From DASVRZ01 sp038230215 (GTDB lineage: Bacteria > Verrucomicrobiota > Verrucomicrobiia > Chthoniobacterales > DASVRZ01), in assembly GCA_038230215.1 (NCBI GenBank), contig JBBRNR010000011.1, forward strand, positions 27,990 through 91,989: a stretch of DNA of 64,000 nucleotides, written 5' to 3'. The position numbers and the translations under genes are program-made. This document shows positions 26,801-35,372 of the stretch, piece by piece. Every line of letters starts with the position of its first letter. The stretch's first letter is position 1. A model generated the notes under the pieces. It worked only from the letters and a program-made list of their open reading frames with translations. It made no database searches and had not been told where the DNA came from.

Positions 26801-28468
26801 CCAGCCGAGAATCGTCGCCAGGGACATAACCAGTTTTTCACGAATCGGGTCAATCGGCGGGTTGGTGACCTGGGCAAAAAGCTGGCTGAAATAGGTGTAA
26901 AGTAGCCGCGGCTGGAGCGAAAGCACCGCGAGCGGCGTGTCGTCGCCCATCGAGCCGATGCCCTCGGCACCTTCCTTGAGCATGGGCTTGATGATAAAGT
27001 CGAGTTCCTCCGAAGTATAACCGAAGGAGATTTGCTTCTGCGTGAGTGAAAGAATGTCGAGTTCGCCGCTCGAAGCGACAATCGGCCCGGGCGCTATCTC
27101 GGAAAGCTCCACGAGGTTGTTCTTGATCCATTGGCCATAAGGCTGCTGGACGGAAAGCGTGGCCTGGATGTCCGATTCGCGCAGAAGTTTTCCGGAGACG
27201 GTGTCTATGGCGAGCATTTCACCGGGGGCGAGGCGGCCCTTTTCGATGACTTTGGCGTCGTCGATGTCGGCGCAACCCACCTCGGAGCCGAGATGGAAGA
27301 CGTTGTCGTTGGTAATTTTGTAGCGGGCCGGTCGCAGGCCATTGCGGTCGAGGCAGGCGCCAACGGTCAGGCCGTCAGTGAAGACGAGCGCGGCGGGTCC
27401 GTCCCAAGGCTCGTTCAGACAGCGGTGGTATTGGTAAAACGCGGCCATTTCCGGCGACAGATCCGTCTCGCTGCGCCAAGCGGGCGGCACGAGCATTTTC
27501 ATCACATGCAATAGACTGCGACCCGAGTGAACCAACATTTCGAGCGCGTTATCGAGGCTGGCGGAATCGCTGCCGCCGGGTTGAATGATTGGCTTCAGCA
27601 AGTCGATGTCGGCACCCCAGAAGTCGGCGGTGAGCTCGGCTTCGCGGGCGTGCATCCAGTTGCGGTTGCCGCGAACCGTGTTGATCTCGCCATTGTGCGC
27701 GAGCATGCGGAACGGCTGGCTGAGCGACCAGGTCGGGAAGGTGTTCGTGCTGTAACGCTGATGGTAAACGCAGATCGAAGTCTCGTAATCCGGATCGGAG
27801 AGATCCTTAAAAAACTTCTCAAGTGAGGGCGAAATGAGCAGCCCCTTGTAGGAAATTGTCCGCGACGAAAACGACGGAATGTAGAAATTCTTAATGCCGT
27901 CATTTGCCGCGATTTTCTCAATTTCGTTACGAGCCAGAAAGAGGCGGCGCTCGAATTCCTCCGAATCCATGTCCGCCGCACGGCCCATCATAATGTGCTC
28001 TATCTGGGGCAATGTGCTTGCAGCTTTGGTGCCGAGAACGTGAGTGTTGATCGGCACTTCGCGCCAGCCGAAAAGAAAGAAGCCGCGTTTCTCGACGACT
28101 TCCTCAATGATCGCCCGTGCCCGCTCCTGCTGGTAAGCATGGCCGTGCGGGAAAAAAATCACCCCGATAGCGAGATCGTCGTCCTTGTAAAGCTGATGCC
28201 CCAATTTCGTGAGTTCGCGACGGAAAAGTTTGTATGGTAGTTGCGTTAGAACACCGGCTCCGTCGCCTGTTTTCTCATCCGCATCGACCGCTCCGCGATG
28301 CGCGAGCCGGCAAATGGAAGTCAACCCGTGGCGCAAAATCGAGTTGGAGCGTTTTCCATCAATGGCCGCGATCAAGCCGACTCCGCATGCGTCGTGTTCG
28401 TTTTCAGGACGGTAAAGTGATCCGCGGTGAGCGGCAGCGATATCAAAGGCGTTTTGGTCGAGTCTCAT
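23900..28468 (-). CDS. gltB: Glutamate synthase, large (alpha) subunit
   Basis: Transfers the glutamine amide nitrogen to 2-oxoglutarate to make glutamate. The product is 1522 residues, full length for bacterial GltB. It begins with a 27-residue propeptide before the catalytic Cys28 (HDACGVG) of the class II glutaminase domain. The FMN-binding synthase domain has HEGGTGASPLSSVKHCG and the 3Fe-4S ligands in CVYVRQCHTNTCPVG. A C-terminal GXGXG beta-helix domain (ANDYVGKGMSGGEIIV) ends the protein. gltD is not adjacent in the window. It is divergent from an Lrp/AsnC regulator gene, a likely controller. Confidence 0.98.
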   Translation of the reverse strand: MRLDQNAFDIAAAHRGSLYRPENEHDACGVGLIAAIDGKRSNSILRHGLTSICRLAHRGAVDADEKTGDGAGVLTQLPYKLFRRELTKLGHQLYKDDDLAIGVIFFPHGHAYQQERARAIIEEVVEKRGFFLFGWREVPINTHVLGTKAASTLPQIEHIMMGRAADMDSEEFERRLFLARNEIEKIAANDGIKNFYIPSFSSRTISYKGLLISPSLEKFFKDLSDPDYETSICVYHQRYSTNTFPTWSLSQPFRMLAHNGEINTVRGNRNWMHAREAELTADFWGADIDLLKPIIQPGGSDSASLDNALEMLVHSGRSLLHVMKMLVPPAWRSETDLSPEMAAFYQYHRCLNEPWDGPAALVFTDGLTVGACLDRNGLRPARYKITNDNVFHLGSEVGCADIDDAKVIEKGRLAPGEMLAIDTVSGKLLRESDIQATLSVQQPYGQWIKNNLVELSEIAPGPIVASSGELDILSLTQKQISFGYTSEELDFIIKPMLKEGAEGIGSMGDDTPLAVLSLQPRLLYTYFSQLFAQVTNPPIDPIREKLVMSLATILGWRRNLLGETPEHSRLIESSTPILLDHELEALKNITDPEHKLITLSATWPASEGAEGLESAITRLCAEAEAAVDAGARMINLSDRNVDAANIGIPMLLAVGAIHFHLTNVGKRMKASILCETGEARDVHQVACLIGYGASSVNPYLGFETIREIIEKAAPGTLPDYVQAVKNYQGALDKGLLKIMSKMGISLISSYRGAQIFEAIGISSSVIAKCFTGTSSQVEGIGFKEIAIESLTRHHLAFGEAVPQEPAKLGDPGYYRFRRNGEVHAVNPPVIKNFHTFVKTGNASDYKAYVQAVLASSPHSLRNMLAFVPAKTGPVPIEEVESIEDIRRRFTTAGMSLGALSPEAHECLAIAMNQIGGKSNSGEGGEDPERFTRRANGDLANSAIKQVAAGRFGVNAAYLASAKEIEIKMAQGAKPGEGGQLPGHKVTVTIAKLRKTVVGVTLISPPPHHDIYSIEDLAQLIYDLKQVNDRARICVKLVAEAGVGTIAAGVAKAHADIILVSGHEGGTGASPLSSVKHCGSAWELGVAETHQVLMLNGLRNRVTLRTDGGMRTGEDLIYAALLGAEEFNFGTAALIATGCVYVRQCHTNTCPVGVATQDEKLRAKFKGKPENIVAFFNAVAEEMREIMASLGIRTVNEMIGRVDLLAQKEIPGHPKANLLDLSPLLTDVSGDDPSAPRHATRERNEGPAERPLDDIILQDAKDAITEGKSISLSYKVKNTNRSVGTRVSGELGYQYGEEGLPEGTIELKFTGTAGQSLGAFLSPGIRMILTGEANDYVGKGMSGGEIIVRPPTKRGFLPQDNVIVGNTVLYGASGGHLFVNGQAGERFAVRNSGATTVVEGIGDHGCEYMTNGTVLILGGTGKNFGAGMTGGVAYVLDASDSFPGRYNPELIQHERLSAPEEITLVQSLIYRHLEQTESQRAWEILADWPGHLAKFWKVSPKSSPPKAAPPVEPLIAAETAKPI

Positions 28469-28592
28469 GGTTATGGAGCTGGCTGGTTGCGACGCGTAAC
28501 TTACTGAATGTTACCCCCAGCTGACAACAGAAAATATTGCGCTCCGTAGTTATTTTTTTGACTCAGTTCCAGGTCTTTTTGTCCAAAGAAAA

Positions 28593-28631
28593 ACATTTTT
28601 GAAGTTTTTTGCTTGCTTCAAGACATTTTTG
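28593..28631. promoter_or_regulatory. Phased repeats in the gltB / Lrp-type regulator intergenic region
   Basis: The 206-base divergent region is AT-rich with several T runs. The 9-mer ACATTTTTG occurs at 28593-28601 and again at 28623-28631, exactly 30 bases apart (close to three helical turns). Between them lies an inverted pair, TTGAAG (28599-28604) and CTTCAA (28616-28621). Lrp-family proteins bind phased AT-rich sites, so this is a candidate operator for the adjacent regulator. It is 44 bases upstream of that regulator's ATG. Function is inferred from layout. Confidence 0.45.
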
Positions 28632-28674
28632 CTTAAAGTTGAGTCTTTTCCAAAACAACCTTTGCCCCACCCCT

Positions 28675-29259
28675 ATGACACCCTTCGATAAACAGGAAGT
28701 TTTGATTATCCGTCAGCTCGTACGCGACCCTCGCCAATCCGACACCGCTATTGCTGAGACGACGGGCGTCAACGTCCGTAGCGTGAACCGCAAACGGCAG
28801 CGTCTGGAAGAAGCCGGAACCATTTCCTACCATACCCAGATCGATCTTTCGGAACATGGCAACGGACAGTTTCAGAGTCGGCATCTTTACACCGTCCAGT
28901 TTCGTGTCGGGATCACGCTTCGGCAGTTGCTCGACGACATTCGCCAAGAACCCAATGTGCGGACAATTTTCACCGAACTGATTTTTGAAAGCCATATTGC
29001 CGAAATCGATGGCAAACTCGCCCTGCTCATGGTCATCGAAGGGCAGACCGATCGCGAAATCGTGGAGACGTTTCAGGAAAAAATCATCCCGAGTCTGCTT
29101 AAAAATCACGGGCAGGATTCCATTGAGCAAATCTCTACTATGAGACTGCTTGCGCCGATCCGCATTATGCGAAATTACCTCCCACTCGTAAACATGGAGG
29201 CTGGTTTTATCCGCAAAGACTGGCCCGACGAGGCGATCTTTGTGGGGCAGCAAGCCTGA
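28675..29259 (+). CDS. Lrp/AsnC-like transcriptional regulator
   Basis: A 194-residue protein with an N-terminal helix-turn-helix (about residues 5-55: IIRQLVRDPRQSDTAIAETT, then VNVRSVNRKRQRLEEAG) and a C-terminal region of RAM-like length. It is longer than the usual 150-160 residues of Lrp proteins. The ATG at 28675 is chosen because it starts the helix-turn-helix; the open frame extends further upstream to 28609 through T-rich DNA. It is transcribed divergently from gltB, so control of glutamate synthesis or autoregulation is plausible. It ends 6 bases before the stop of convergent yceI. Confidence 0.75.
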   Translation: MTPFDKQEVLIIRQLVRDPRQSDTAIAETTGVNVRSVNRKRQRLEEAGTISYHTQIDLSEHGNGQFQSRHLYTVQFRVGITLRQLLDDIRQEPNVRTIFTELIFESHIAEIDGKLALLMVIEGQTDREIVETFQEKIIPSLLKNHGQDSIEQISTMRLLAPIRIMRNYLPLVNMEAGFIRKDWPDEAIFVGQQA

Positions 29260-29265
29260 TGACGC

Positions 29266-29850
29266 TTACTGCGCGTGCGCCTCGACCTGAATCTCGACTT
29301 TTACCGTGTCGCCGAGAATCTGGGAACCTTCCACCGCTTTGTTCCAAGTAAGGCCAAACTCCGTGCGATTCAATTCACCGGTGGCGCTCCAGCCGGAGAC
29401 TTCCTTGCCGTCCATCCCCTTGCCCTTACCCAAAAATGTGACGGCCAACGGCACTTCCTTCGTCACTCCATTGAGAGTCAGATCGCCGGTCACCGTGGCG
29501 GATTTTTCGCCTGTTAATACGACCTTTTTGCTCTTGAAAGTCAGCGTGGGATTTTTCTCCACGTTGAAAAAATCGGCGCTGCGCAGATGTCCGTCACGTT
29601 TGGCATTGGCCGTGTCGATCGACTTGGTCTGAATGGTAACATCCACCACGGAGTTCTCCGGTTTCTCCGCGTCCACATTCACTGTCCCGCTGAACTCATT
29701 GAAACGTCCCGAAACATCGCTGAAAAGGTGGCGAATCTTGAAGCCGATGGACGAGTGATTCGGATCAAACGTGTAAACCTCACCCGCCTGCGCGGTGACG
29801 GCAAAAACGAGCGATGCAACAAGGACGGAATAAAGGCGGGATATTTTCAT
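29266..29850 (-). CDS. YceI family periplasmic lipid-binding protein
   Basis: A 194-residue secreted protein with signal peptide MKISRLYSVLVASLVFAVTAQA. The YceI lipocalin-like barrel follows: YTFDPNHSSIGFKIRHLFSD near the start, GRFNEFSGTV, SADFFNVEKNPTLTFKS and GDLTLNGVTKEVPL, all characteristic. Members bind polyisoprenoid or amide lipids in the periplasm; the biological role is usually unclear. The start at 29850 sets the signal peptide at the N-terminus. It is 58 bases downstream of the aldehyde dehydrogenase operon on the same strand and may be read through from it. Confidence 0.92.
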   Translation of the reverse strand: MKISRLYSVLVASLVFAVTAQAGEVYTFDPNHSSIGFKIRHLFSDVSGRFNEFSGTVNVDAEKPENSVVDVTIQTKSIDTANAKRDGHLRSADFFNVEKNPTLTFKSKKVVLTGEKSATVTGDLTLNGVTKEVPLAVTFLGKGKGMDGKEVSGWSATGELNRTEFGLTWNKAVEGSQILGDTVKVEIQVEAHAQ

Positions 29851-29908
29851 GCGATTTAAGACTGGAATCTGGAAACGTTGTTCAAATATTGCCTGAATTA
29901 GATCGCCC

Positions 29909-30769
29909 TCACACTCCCACCGGATGCCACACCGTCTTGAATTCGATGAAACTCCGGATGTCGTGCAGCCCCACCGAGTCCGCCCAGGCTCCGTCGGCAT
30001 TGCGGATTTTCACGCGCTTCACACTGCTTGCGCCGCCGACTTCCAACTTAATAGCCTGCTCCTGATTTACACACGCATCGAGCCCACGCAGATGCGTGTG
30101 CGTGGCAAATGTATCGACCAATTCCCCACGAAAACCCGTGATAATATTCACCACGCCGCCCGGCAGATCAGAAGTGGCCAGCATTTCTCCTAACACAATG
30201 GCTGGATACGGAGCTAATTCGGATGCGAGCGCTACTACGGAATTGCCACTAACAATCGCTGGCAAAAACTGCGCCGCCAAACCTAACAACGCAGGCGCAT
30301 CCGGCGCGATGATGCCAATGACTCCGGAGGGCTCGCTGATCGTGAAGTTAAAATACGGCGCGGCCACGGTGTTGGAATTTCCTAACACTTGATCGTATTT
30401 GTCCGCCCAGCCGGCAAAATGAACAATTAGATCAATGGTCTTACTAACCTCGTCCTTCGCGGCGGCAAGCGGAGTTGCAGTCGTATGGGTGAGCGCGTCC
30501 ACCATTTCCGCAGAGCGCGCCTCGATCATTTCCCCGAGCCGATACAAAATCTGCCCGCGATTGTAAGGCGTGCGCACGGCCCATCCGGCTCCAGCTTTCG
30601 CAGCGCTCTCCACAGCATTGCGGAGATCCTTGCGCGTGCATTGCGGGATGTTAGCAAAAAAGGCTTTCGACTGTGAATCCTGGATCGGAAAAACGCGTCC
30701 GCTTTCCGAACGAATAAACGCGCCGCCGACATAGGCTTTGGGGGTTTTGGTAATAGCTAGACGGCTCAT
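29909..30769 (-). CDS. Truncated aldehyde dehydrogenase-like protein lacking the catalytic Cys
   Basis: A 286-residue protein that aligns by eye with the N-terminal NAD-binding half of aldehyde dehydrogenases (PSGVIGIIAPDAPALLGLAAQ, GEMLATSDLPGGVVNIITG, KLEVGGASSVKRV). The segment containing the catalytic cysteine is missing. It ends with RSFIEFKTVWHPVGV, which resembles the extreme C-terminal strand of the family, so the loss looks internal rather than terminal. Its ATG overlaps the stop of the full-length ALDH by 4 bases. In ALDH16 a complete ALDH domain is fused to a second incomplete, inactive one; here the same two parts appear as separate genes. Probably a structural subunit. Confidence 0.8.
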   Translation of the reverse strand: MSRLAITKTPKAYVGGAFIRSESGRVFPIQDSQSKAFFANIPQCTRKDLRNAVESAAKAGAGWAVRTPYNRGQILYRLGEMIEARSAEMVDALTHTTATPLAAAKDEVSKTIDLIVHFAGWADKYDQVLGNSNTVAAPYFNFTISEPSGVIGIIAPDAPALLGLAAQFLPAIVSGNSVVALASELAPYPAIVLGEMLATSDLPGGVVNIITGFRGELVDTFATHTHLRGLDACVNQEQAIKLEVGGASSVKRVKIRNADGAWADSVGLHDIRSFIEFKTVWHPVGV

Positions 30770-32316
30770 GATATTTTGACGTAGTCGAACAATCCCTGGC
30801 GACCGCCCTCGCGGCCGAAACCGGATTCCTTGTAGCCTCCGAAGGGCGACGCGGGGTCAAATTTGTTGAACGTGTTGGCCCAGACAACTCCTGCTTGAAT
30901 GGAGGCCGCCATTTTCAAAATGCGGGAGCCTTTGTCGGTCCAGACACCGGCGGATAATCCGTAGGCGGTATTGTTGGCTTTTTCGATGGCTTCCTCGGGT
31001 GTGCGGAAGGTGAGGATGGAGAGCACCGGGCCGAAGATTTCCTCGCGGGCCACGCGATGACTTTGAGTGACGTTGCTCAACAACGTCGGCTTGTAGAAAA
31101 ATCCCACGCTCGGCAGCTTGCAGACGGATTGATAAAGATCGGCTCCCTCCAACACGCCTTCTTTGACCAGATCGGTGATTCTTCCTAACTGTTCGCGCGA
31201 GTTGATCGCACCGACATCGGTGTTCTTGTCCAGCGGATCACCGACTCGCAAAACGTCGATTCGGCGACGGAGTTTTTCGATGAACATTTCCGCAATGGAC
31301 TCCTGGACTAACAATCGACTTCCAGCGCAACAGACGTGGCCTTGATTGAAGAAAATTCCATTGACCACGCCCTCGACGGCCTGATCGATCGGAGCGTCTT
31401 CGAAGACAATGTTAGCCGCCTTGCCACCGAGTTCCATGGTTAGCTTTTTGCCGGAACCAGCGAGTTGGCGGATGATGAGTTTTCCAACATCGGTTGAACC
31501 AGTGAAGGCGATCTTGGCAGCCAGCGGATGATTCACCAAAGCCGAGCCTGTTTCACCCGCACCGGTGACGAAGTTAACGACGCCCGGAGGCAGGTCGGCC
31601 TCCTGTAAAATCTCCGCCAGCTTCATCGCGGAGATGGAAGTGGTTTCCGCCGGTTTCAGCACGACGGTATTTCCAGCAGCGAGAGCCGGGCCCAGTTTCC
31701 ACGCTAACATTAGCAGTGGAAAATTCCACGGAATGACTTGTCCTACGACTCCCAGCGGTTCGATTTTTTGCGCGGGAATTGCGTAGGCCAGCTTGTCAGC
31801 CCAACCCGCGTGATAGAAAAAATGCGCAGCAGCGGTGGGCACGTCGAAGTCGCGTGATTCCTTGATCGGCTTCCCGCCGTCGATGGTTTCGGCCACGGCG
31901 AATTCACGGGCGCGATCCTGCAATAGACGCGCGATACGAAAGAGATATTTGCCCCGTTCGCGACCAGGCATTTTGCCCCAGGTTTTATCGTAGGCACGTT
32001 TCGCGGACTGATAGGCGGCATCGACATCTTCTGCTCCGGCGAGGGCGATGCTAGTAATCTTTTTTTCCGTCGCCGGATTAATGGACGGAAAAGATTTCCC
32101 ACTCTTCGGAGCAACGAATTTTCCATCAATGAAGAGCGAATATTCCGACTTGATTTTCGGGTCCGCAGTTTCCGGGGCGGGATCGTACTCCCAAAGATCA
32201 CCAAAGATGAGGGCTGCACCGCTTTTGTTAGGTTTTGGAGACGCTTGAAGGGCTGCCGTAGTCGCGGTTTTGGTCGTCTTGGGAGGTTTGATGGAGCGGC
32301 GTTCTTTGACTTTCAT
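30766..32316 (-). CDS. Aldehyde dehydrogenase (NAD(P)-dependent, full catalytic domain)
   Basis: Oxidises aldehydes to acids. The product is 516 residues from the ATG at 32316 (MKVKERRSI). A basic, low-complexity tail of about 45 residues precedes the canonical fold. Seen: IPWNFPLLMLAWKLGPALAAG (cofactor loop), MELGGKAANIVF with the general-base Glu, FFNQGHVCCAGSR with the nucleophile Cys, and EIFGPVLSI. It lies 7 bases after deoC and overlaps the half-ALDH gene (ATGA). With deoC it would convert acetaldehyde from deoxyribose 5-phosphate to acetate; this is inference from the operon. Confidence 0.93.
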   Translation of the reverse strand: MKVKERRSIKPPKTTKTATTAALQASPKPNKSGAALIFGDLWEYDPAPETADPKIKSEYSLFIDGKFVAPKSGKSFPSINPATEKKITSIALAGAEDVDAAYQSAKRAYDKTWGKMPGRERGKYLFRIARLLQDRAREFAVAETIDGGKPIKESRDFDVPTAAAHFFYHAGWADKLAYAIPAQKIEPLGVVGQVIPWNFPLLMLAWKLGPALAAGNTVVLKPAETTSISAMKLAEILQEADLPPGVVNFVTGAGETGSALVNHPLAAKIAFTGSTDVGKLIIRQLAGSGKKLTMELGGKAANIVFEDAPIDQAVEGVVNGIFFNQGHVCCAGSRLLVQESIAEMFIEKLRRRIDVLRVGDPLDKNTDVGAINSREQLGRITDLVKEGVLEGADLYQSVCKLPSVGFFYKPTLLSNVTQSHRVAREEIFGPVLSILTFRTPEEAIEKANNTAYGLSAGVWTDKGSRILKMAASIQAGVVWANTFNKFDPASPFGGYKESGFGREGGRQGLFDYVKIS

Positions 32317-32323
32317 GGGAATA

Positions 32324-33247
32324 TTAGTAAGCGGTGGCGGCTTCGGAGAAATACCAGGGGGCCTGATAGGCGCCGGTGCGTTCCTTGCTGATCTGGCGGA
32401 CGAGGTCGTTGAGCAATGCGCTGGCTCCAAAACGGTAGCGTGAGTTGTTCAGCCATTCGTCTCCGAGTGTCTCTTTGACCGCGACTAGAAAATGCAGCGC
32501 CTGTTTGGCAGTGCGAATGCCGCCGGCGGGTTTCATGGATATGGCGCGACCCGTGTTTAGATAGTAATCGCGGATCGCTTCCAGCATGACTTGCGTATTG
32601 GCGAGAGTGGCGTTCACAGTCACTTTGCCAGTGCTCGTCTTGATGAAATCCCCCTCGCGAATCGCTTCCATCGCCAGAAACGAAGCGACGCGAATGTGGT
32701 CATACGTTTCCAACTCGCCGACTTCCAGGATTACCTTGAGAGTCGCCTTGCCGCAGGCTTCGACGACCGCCACGATTTCGTCCTGCATGGCGTGATATTC
32801 GCCGGAAAGAAACAGGCCACGATTGATTACCATATCGATCTCGTCCGCGCCATCGCCGACGGCACGTTTTACTTCCTCCAAGCGGAGTTTGAGCGGACTC
32901 TGGCCCGATGGAAATGCAGTAGCTACCGAGGCGATTCGCACCGGACTTTTTGCGCCCAGTTCTTTTCGCGCATGTCTCACCATTGCCGGGTAAACGCAGA
33001 CAGCGGCGGCGGGCGGAACATCGCGATCATCCGACGGCGTGAGTGCTTTATGACAGAGCGAAATGACTTTTCCCGGCGTGTCCTTGCCCTCCAGCGTGGT
33101 TAGATCGACCATCGTCACGGCCCTCATCAAACCCCAGAGTTTCGACTTTTTCTTGATGCTCCGGGTGGTGAATTTGGCGACCCTCTCCTCGATTCCAACC
33201 TGATCCACAGGGCCGACTTCACTTTGTTTGCGTAGGAGGGGAACCAT
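32324..33247 (-). CDS. deoC: Deoxyribose-phosphate aldolase
   Basis: Cleaves 2-deoxyribose 5-phosphate to glyceraldehyde 3-phosphate and acetaldehyde in deoxynucleoside catabolism. The product is 307 residues from the ATG at 33247, closer to the long eukaryote-like form (about 318) than to the 220-260 residues of many bacteria. The Schiff-base Lys is in DFIKTSTGK (about 200) and the second active-site Lys in SMKPAGGIRT. VDLTTLEGKDTPG is the N-terminal substrate region. It heads the operon deoC / ALDH / half-ALDH and diverges from a DUF2339 gene 88 bases away. Confidence 0.93.
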   Translation of the reverse strand: MVPLLRKQSEVGPVDQVGIEERVAKFTTRSIKKKSKLWGLMRAVTMVDLTTLEGKDTPGKVISLCHKALTPSDDRDVPPAAAVCVYPAMVRHARKELGAKSPVRIASVATAFPSGQSPLKLRLEEVKRAVGDGADEIDMVINRGLFLSGEYHAMQDEIVAVVEACGKATLKVILEVGELETYDHIRVASFLAMEAIREGDFIKTSTGKVTVNATLANTQVMLEAIRDYYLNTGRAISMKPAGGIRTAKQALHFLVAVKETLGDEWLNNSRYRFGASALLNDLVRQISKERTGAYQAPWYFSEAATAY

Positions 33248-33335
33248 AGCTTTGTAAAATAACCAGATCGGAGACGCCGTGCAAACGTTTCTACATATCT
33301 GTTCAAACATCGTCACTCTGCTAATATCATGTGAA

Positions 33336-35300
33336 ATGGCGGACCTCTTCACGGACGAGTTGCAGGGCATTCAGCGCGAACAAAACGAGTTACGACTCCG
33401 GCTCGCGGCGTTGGATAGGAAGATCGAGATGTTAACAACGGCGTCGCCGCCTCCCCTGCCCGTCGCGCCTGAAACGGCTCCAGTGAAATCTGACGCGACT
33501 CTGATTTCCGCCGCGCCGCCAACAGTCGCAAAACCGTCGTGGGAGTTTCAGCTCGGCACCGTCTGGCTGGTGCGTATCGGGATTGTCATCCTGCTCACCG
33601 GGCTCGTTTTCCTCGGCAACTACGCCTATCACCACATCCTTCCCCGACTCGGCCCGTGGGTGAAACTGGCCGTGCTTTATTTTCTCGGCGGCGGACTCGC
33701 CTGGCTCGGGGCGCGGCTGGAAAAAAGCACCGAGCCGCTCCGCAATTACGGTCGTGTGCTCCTCGCTGGCGGCGCGGCGCTGATCTATTACACGACCTAC
33801 GGCGCGACTTTCGTGCGACAGTTGCATGTGATCGAGAGTCCGCTGGTCGGCGGGCTTTTGCTGCTCGGCATCGGCGCGATCGTCGTCTGGCTCGCGGAAA
33901 AACGTCAGGCACAATCGATGGCGTTGACGGCGATTTTACTTTCCTACTACACGGCAGCGATCAATCCGCTGGGCTGGTTTTCTCTCTACTCGAGTCTGAT
34001 TTTAACGGCGGCGGCTGTCACTTTTCTGCTGCGTCATCGCTGGACCATGGTCGGCTTTCTGAGCCTTGTCGGCACTTACGGCAGCTATATTTTCTGGCGT
34101 TTGGATCGCCCCATGGAAGACGTCTGGCCCGCCACGGGGTTTCTTTTCGGCTACTGGATTTTATTCACCGCTGCCGTCTTTCTGAGCCGAGCGAAAGCGT
34201 TTTCATCGAAGGACAGAACACTCTTTCTAACGGTGAACAACGCAGCTTTCTACGGTCTCGTCTTTCAACTCCTGCACGCGCCACACCCGGAATGGACAGG
34301 CCGTTTTTCACTGGGCTTCGGCTCGATTTTGCTCCTGCTCGCCTGGTTGGCGAAACAACGCGAGGGCGGTGATTTATTTCTCGATGGCGCCTATCTCGCG
34401 CAGGGTCTTGGCGTGCTGACTTACGGTCTGCTCACCGAGCTTCATGGCGATCAACTAACGCTCGCGCTCGCGATCCAAGGAACGGTCCTGCTCTCTGGAA
34501 TGAATCGCCGCCACGGCTGGATACGCGAAGTCGGTGCCGCGGTCGTGACACTGCTGGCTTTTTCGACCACTTTTTCCAACGCACCCTCCGAGGTGACCAG
34601 TTGGGCGCTCTTCGGCTTGTTGATCATTAATGGCTGGCTGAGCAGAAACTGGAAAAAAACTCCCTCATCTTGGAACTGGCCTGCGGTCGGTTATTGCGCG
34701 CTGGCCGTTAGGACACTTTTCGTGCTCCTGCCCATTCATTTTGCCTTCATTCCCGAGGAGCTGGCGGCGGTCGTCCTCCTGCTGGCACTCGGCCGGATCA
34801 TCCGTTTGCCGGAATTGGCGGTCGTCGGCCAGCTTTTGGCCTTCAGCGAGGCGGTTACGTATCTTTTAGAGACGAGTCAAACTCCGATCACCGGCGTCAC
34901 TCTCCTCGCTTTGCTGGCGATTGTGCTGTTATTAATTCATTGGTGGCAGCGTCAAAAGACCCGTGATCCCTGGCACATCGGCCAGATTATATTTTTCGGG
35001 CTTTTCGTGGCCGTCATCAGTCGCTGGCTGGATCTCAGCGGATCGTCTTTTCCAAAAACGCTGGCCTGGGCTCTGATCGGCAGCACTTCGCTGTGTCTCG
35101 GGCTCACCATTCGCGAACGTACTTATCGCCTCTGCGGTTTGGGCATTCTTGCGCTGGCCATCGGACGCGTTTTCCTCACCGACATCTGGGGTTTGGACCC
35201 GATCTTTCGCATCCTGAGTTTCATCGTTCTCGGTGTGGTCCTGCTCTCGCTCGGCTTCATTTACAACAAATTCGCCGACAAGCTAAAAGAATGGCTCTAA
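33336..35300 (+). CDS. DUF2339 family polytopic membrane protein
   Basis: A 654-residue protein, mostly hydrophobic. The first 40 residues are a predicted coiled coil (LQGIQREQNELRLRLAALDR), followed by a Pro-rich linker (about 45-75) and a long run of transmembrane helices starting with LVRIGIVILLTGLVFLGNYAY. The order coiled coil, Pro linker, many helices is typical of the DUF2339 family, whose function is unknown. The ATG at 33336 is favoured because it starts directly at the coiled coil. It is transcribed away from deoC and ends at a bidirectional terminator shared with acpP. Confidence 0.85.
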   Translation: MADLFTDELQGIQREQNELRLRLAALDRKIEMLTTASPPPLPVAPETAPVKSDATLISAAPPTVAKPSWEFQLGTVWLVRIGIVILLTGLVFLGNYAYHHILPRLGPWVKLAVLYFLGGGLAWLGARLEKSTEPLRNYGRVLLAGGAALIYYTTYGATFVRQLHVIESPLVGGLLLLGIGAIVVWLAEKRQAQSMALTAILLSYYTAAINPLGWFSLYSSLILTAAAVTFLLRHRWTMVGFLSLVGTYGSYIFWRLDRPMEDVWPATGFLFGYWILFTAAVFLSRAKAFSSKDRTLFLTVNNAAFYGLVFQLLHAPHPEWTGRFSLGFGSILLLLAWLAKQREGGDLFLDGAYLAQGLGVLTYGLLTELHGDQLTLALAIQGTVLLSGMNRRHGWIREVGAAVVTLLAFSTTFSNAPSEVTSWALFGLLIINGWLSRNWKKTPSSWNWPAVGYCALAVRTLFVLLPIHFAFIPEELAAVVLLLALGRIIRLPELAVVGQLLAFSEAVTYLLETSQTPITGVTLLALLAIVLLLIHWWQRQKTRDPWHIGQIIFFGLFVAVISRWLDLSGSSFPKTLAWALIGSTSLCLGLTIRERTYRLCGLGILALAIGRVFLTDIWGLDPIFRILSFIVLGVVLLSLGFIYNKFADKLKEWL

Positions 35301-35316
35301 TCCTTCTTTAAAAAAG

Positions 35317-35344
35317 AAAAGGCACGACCGAAGCCGTGCCTTTT
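35317..35344. terminator. Bidirectional Rho-independent terminator
   Basis: AAAAGGCACG (35317-35326) pairs perfectly with CGTGCCTTTT (35335-35344), with A runs on the left and T on the right. It therefore serves both the DUF2339 gene (+) and acpP (-), which converge here. Confidence 0.88.
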
Positions 35345-35372
35345 CAAATAATGGATGTGAGTTTGGAAAACC

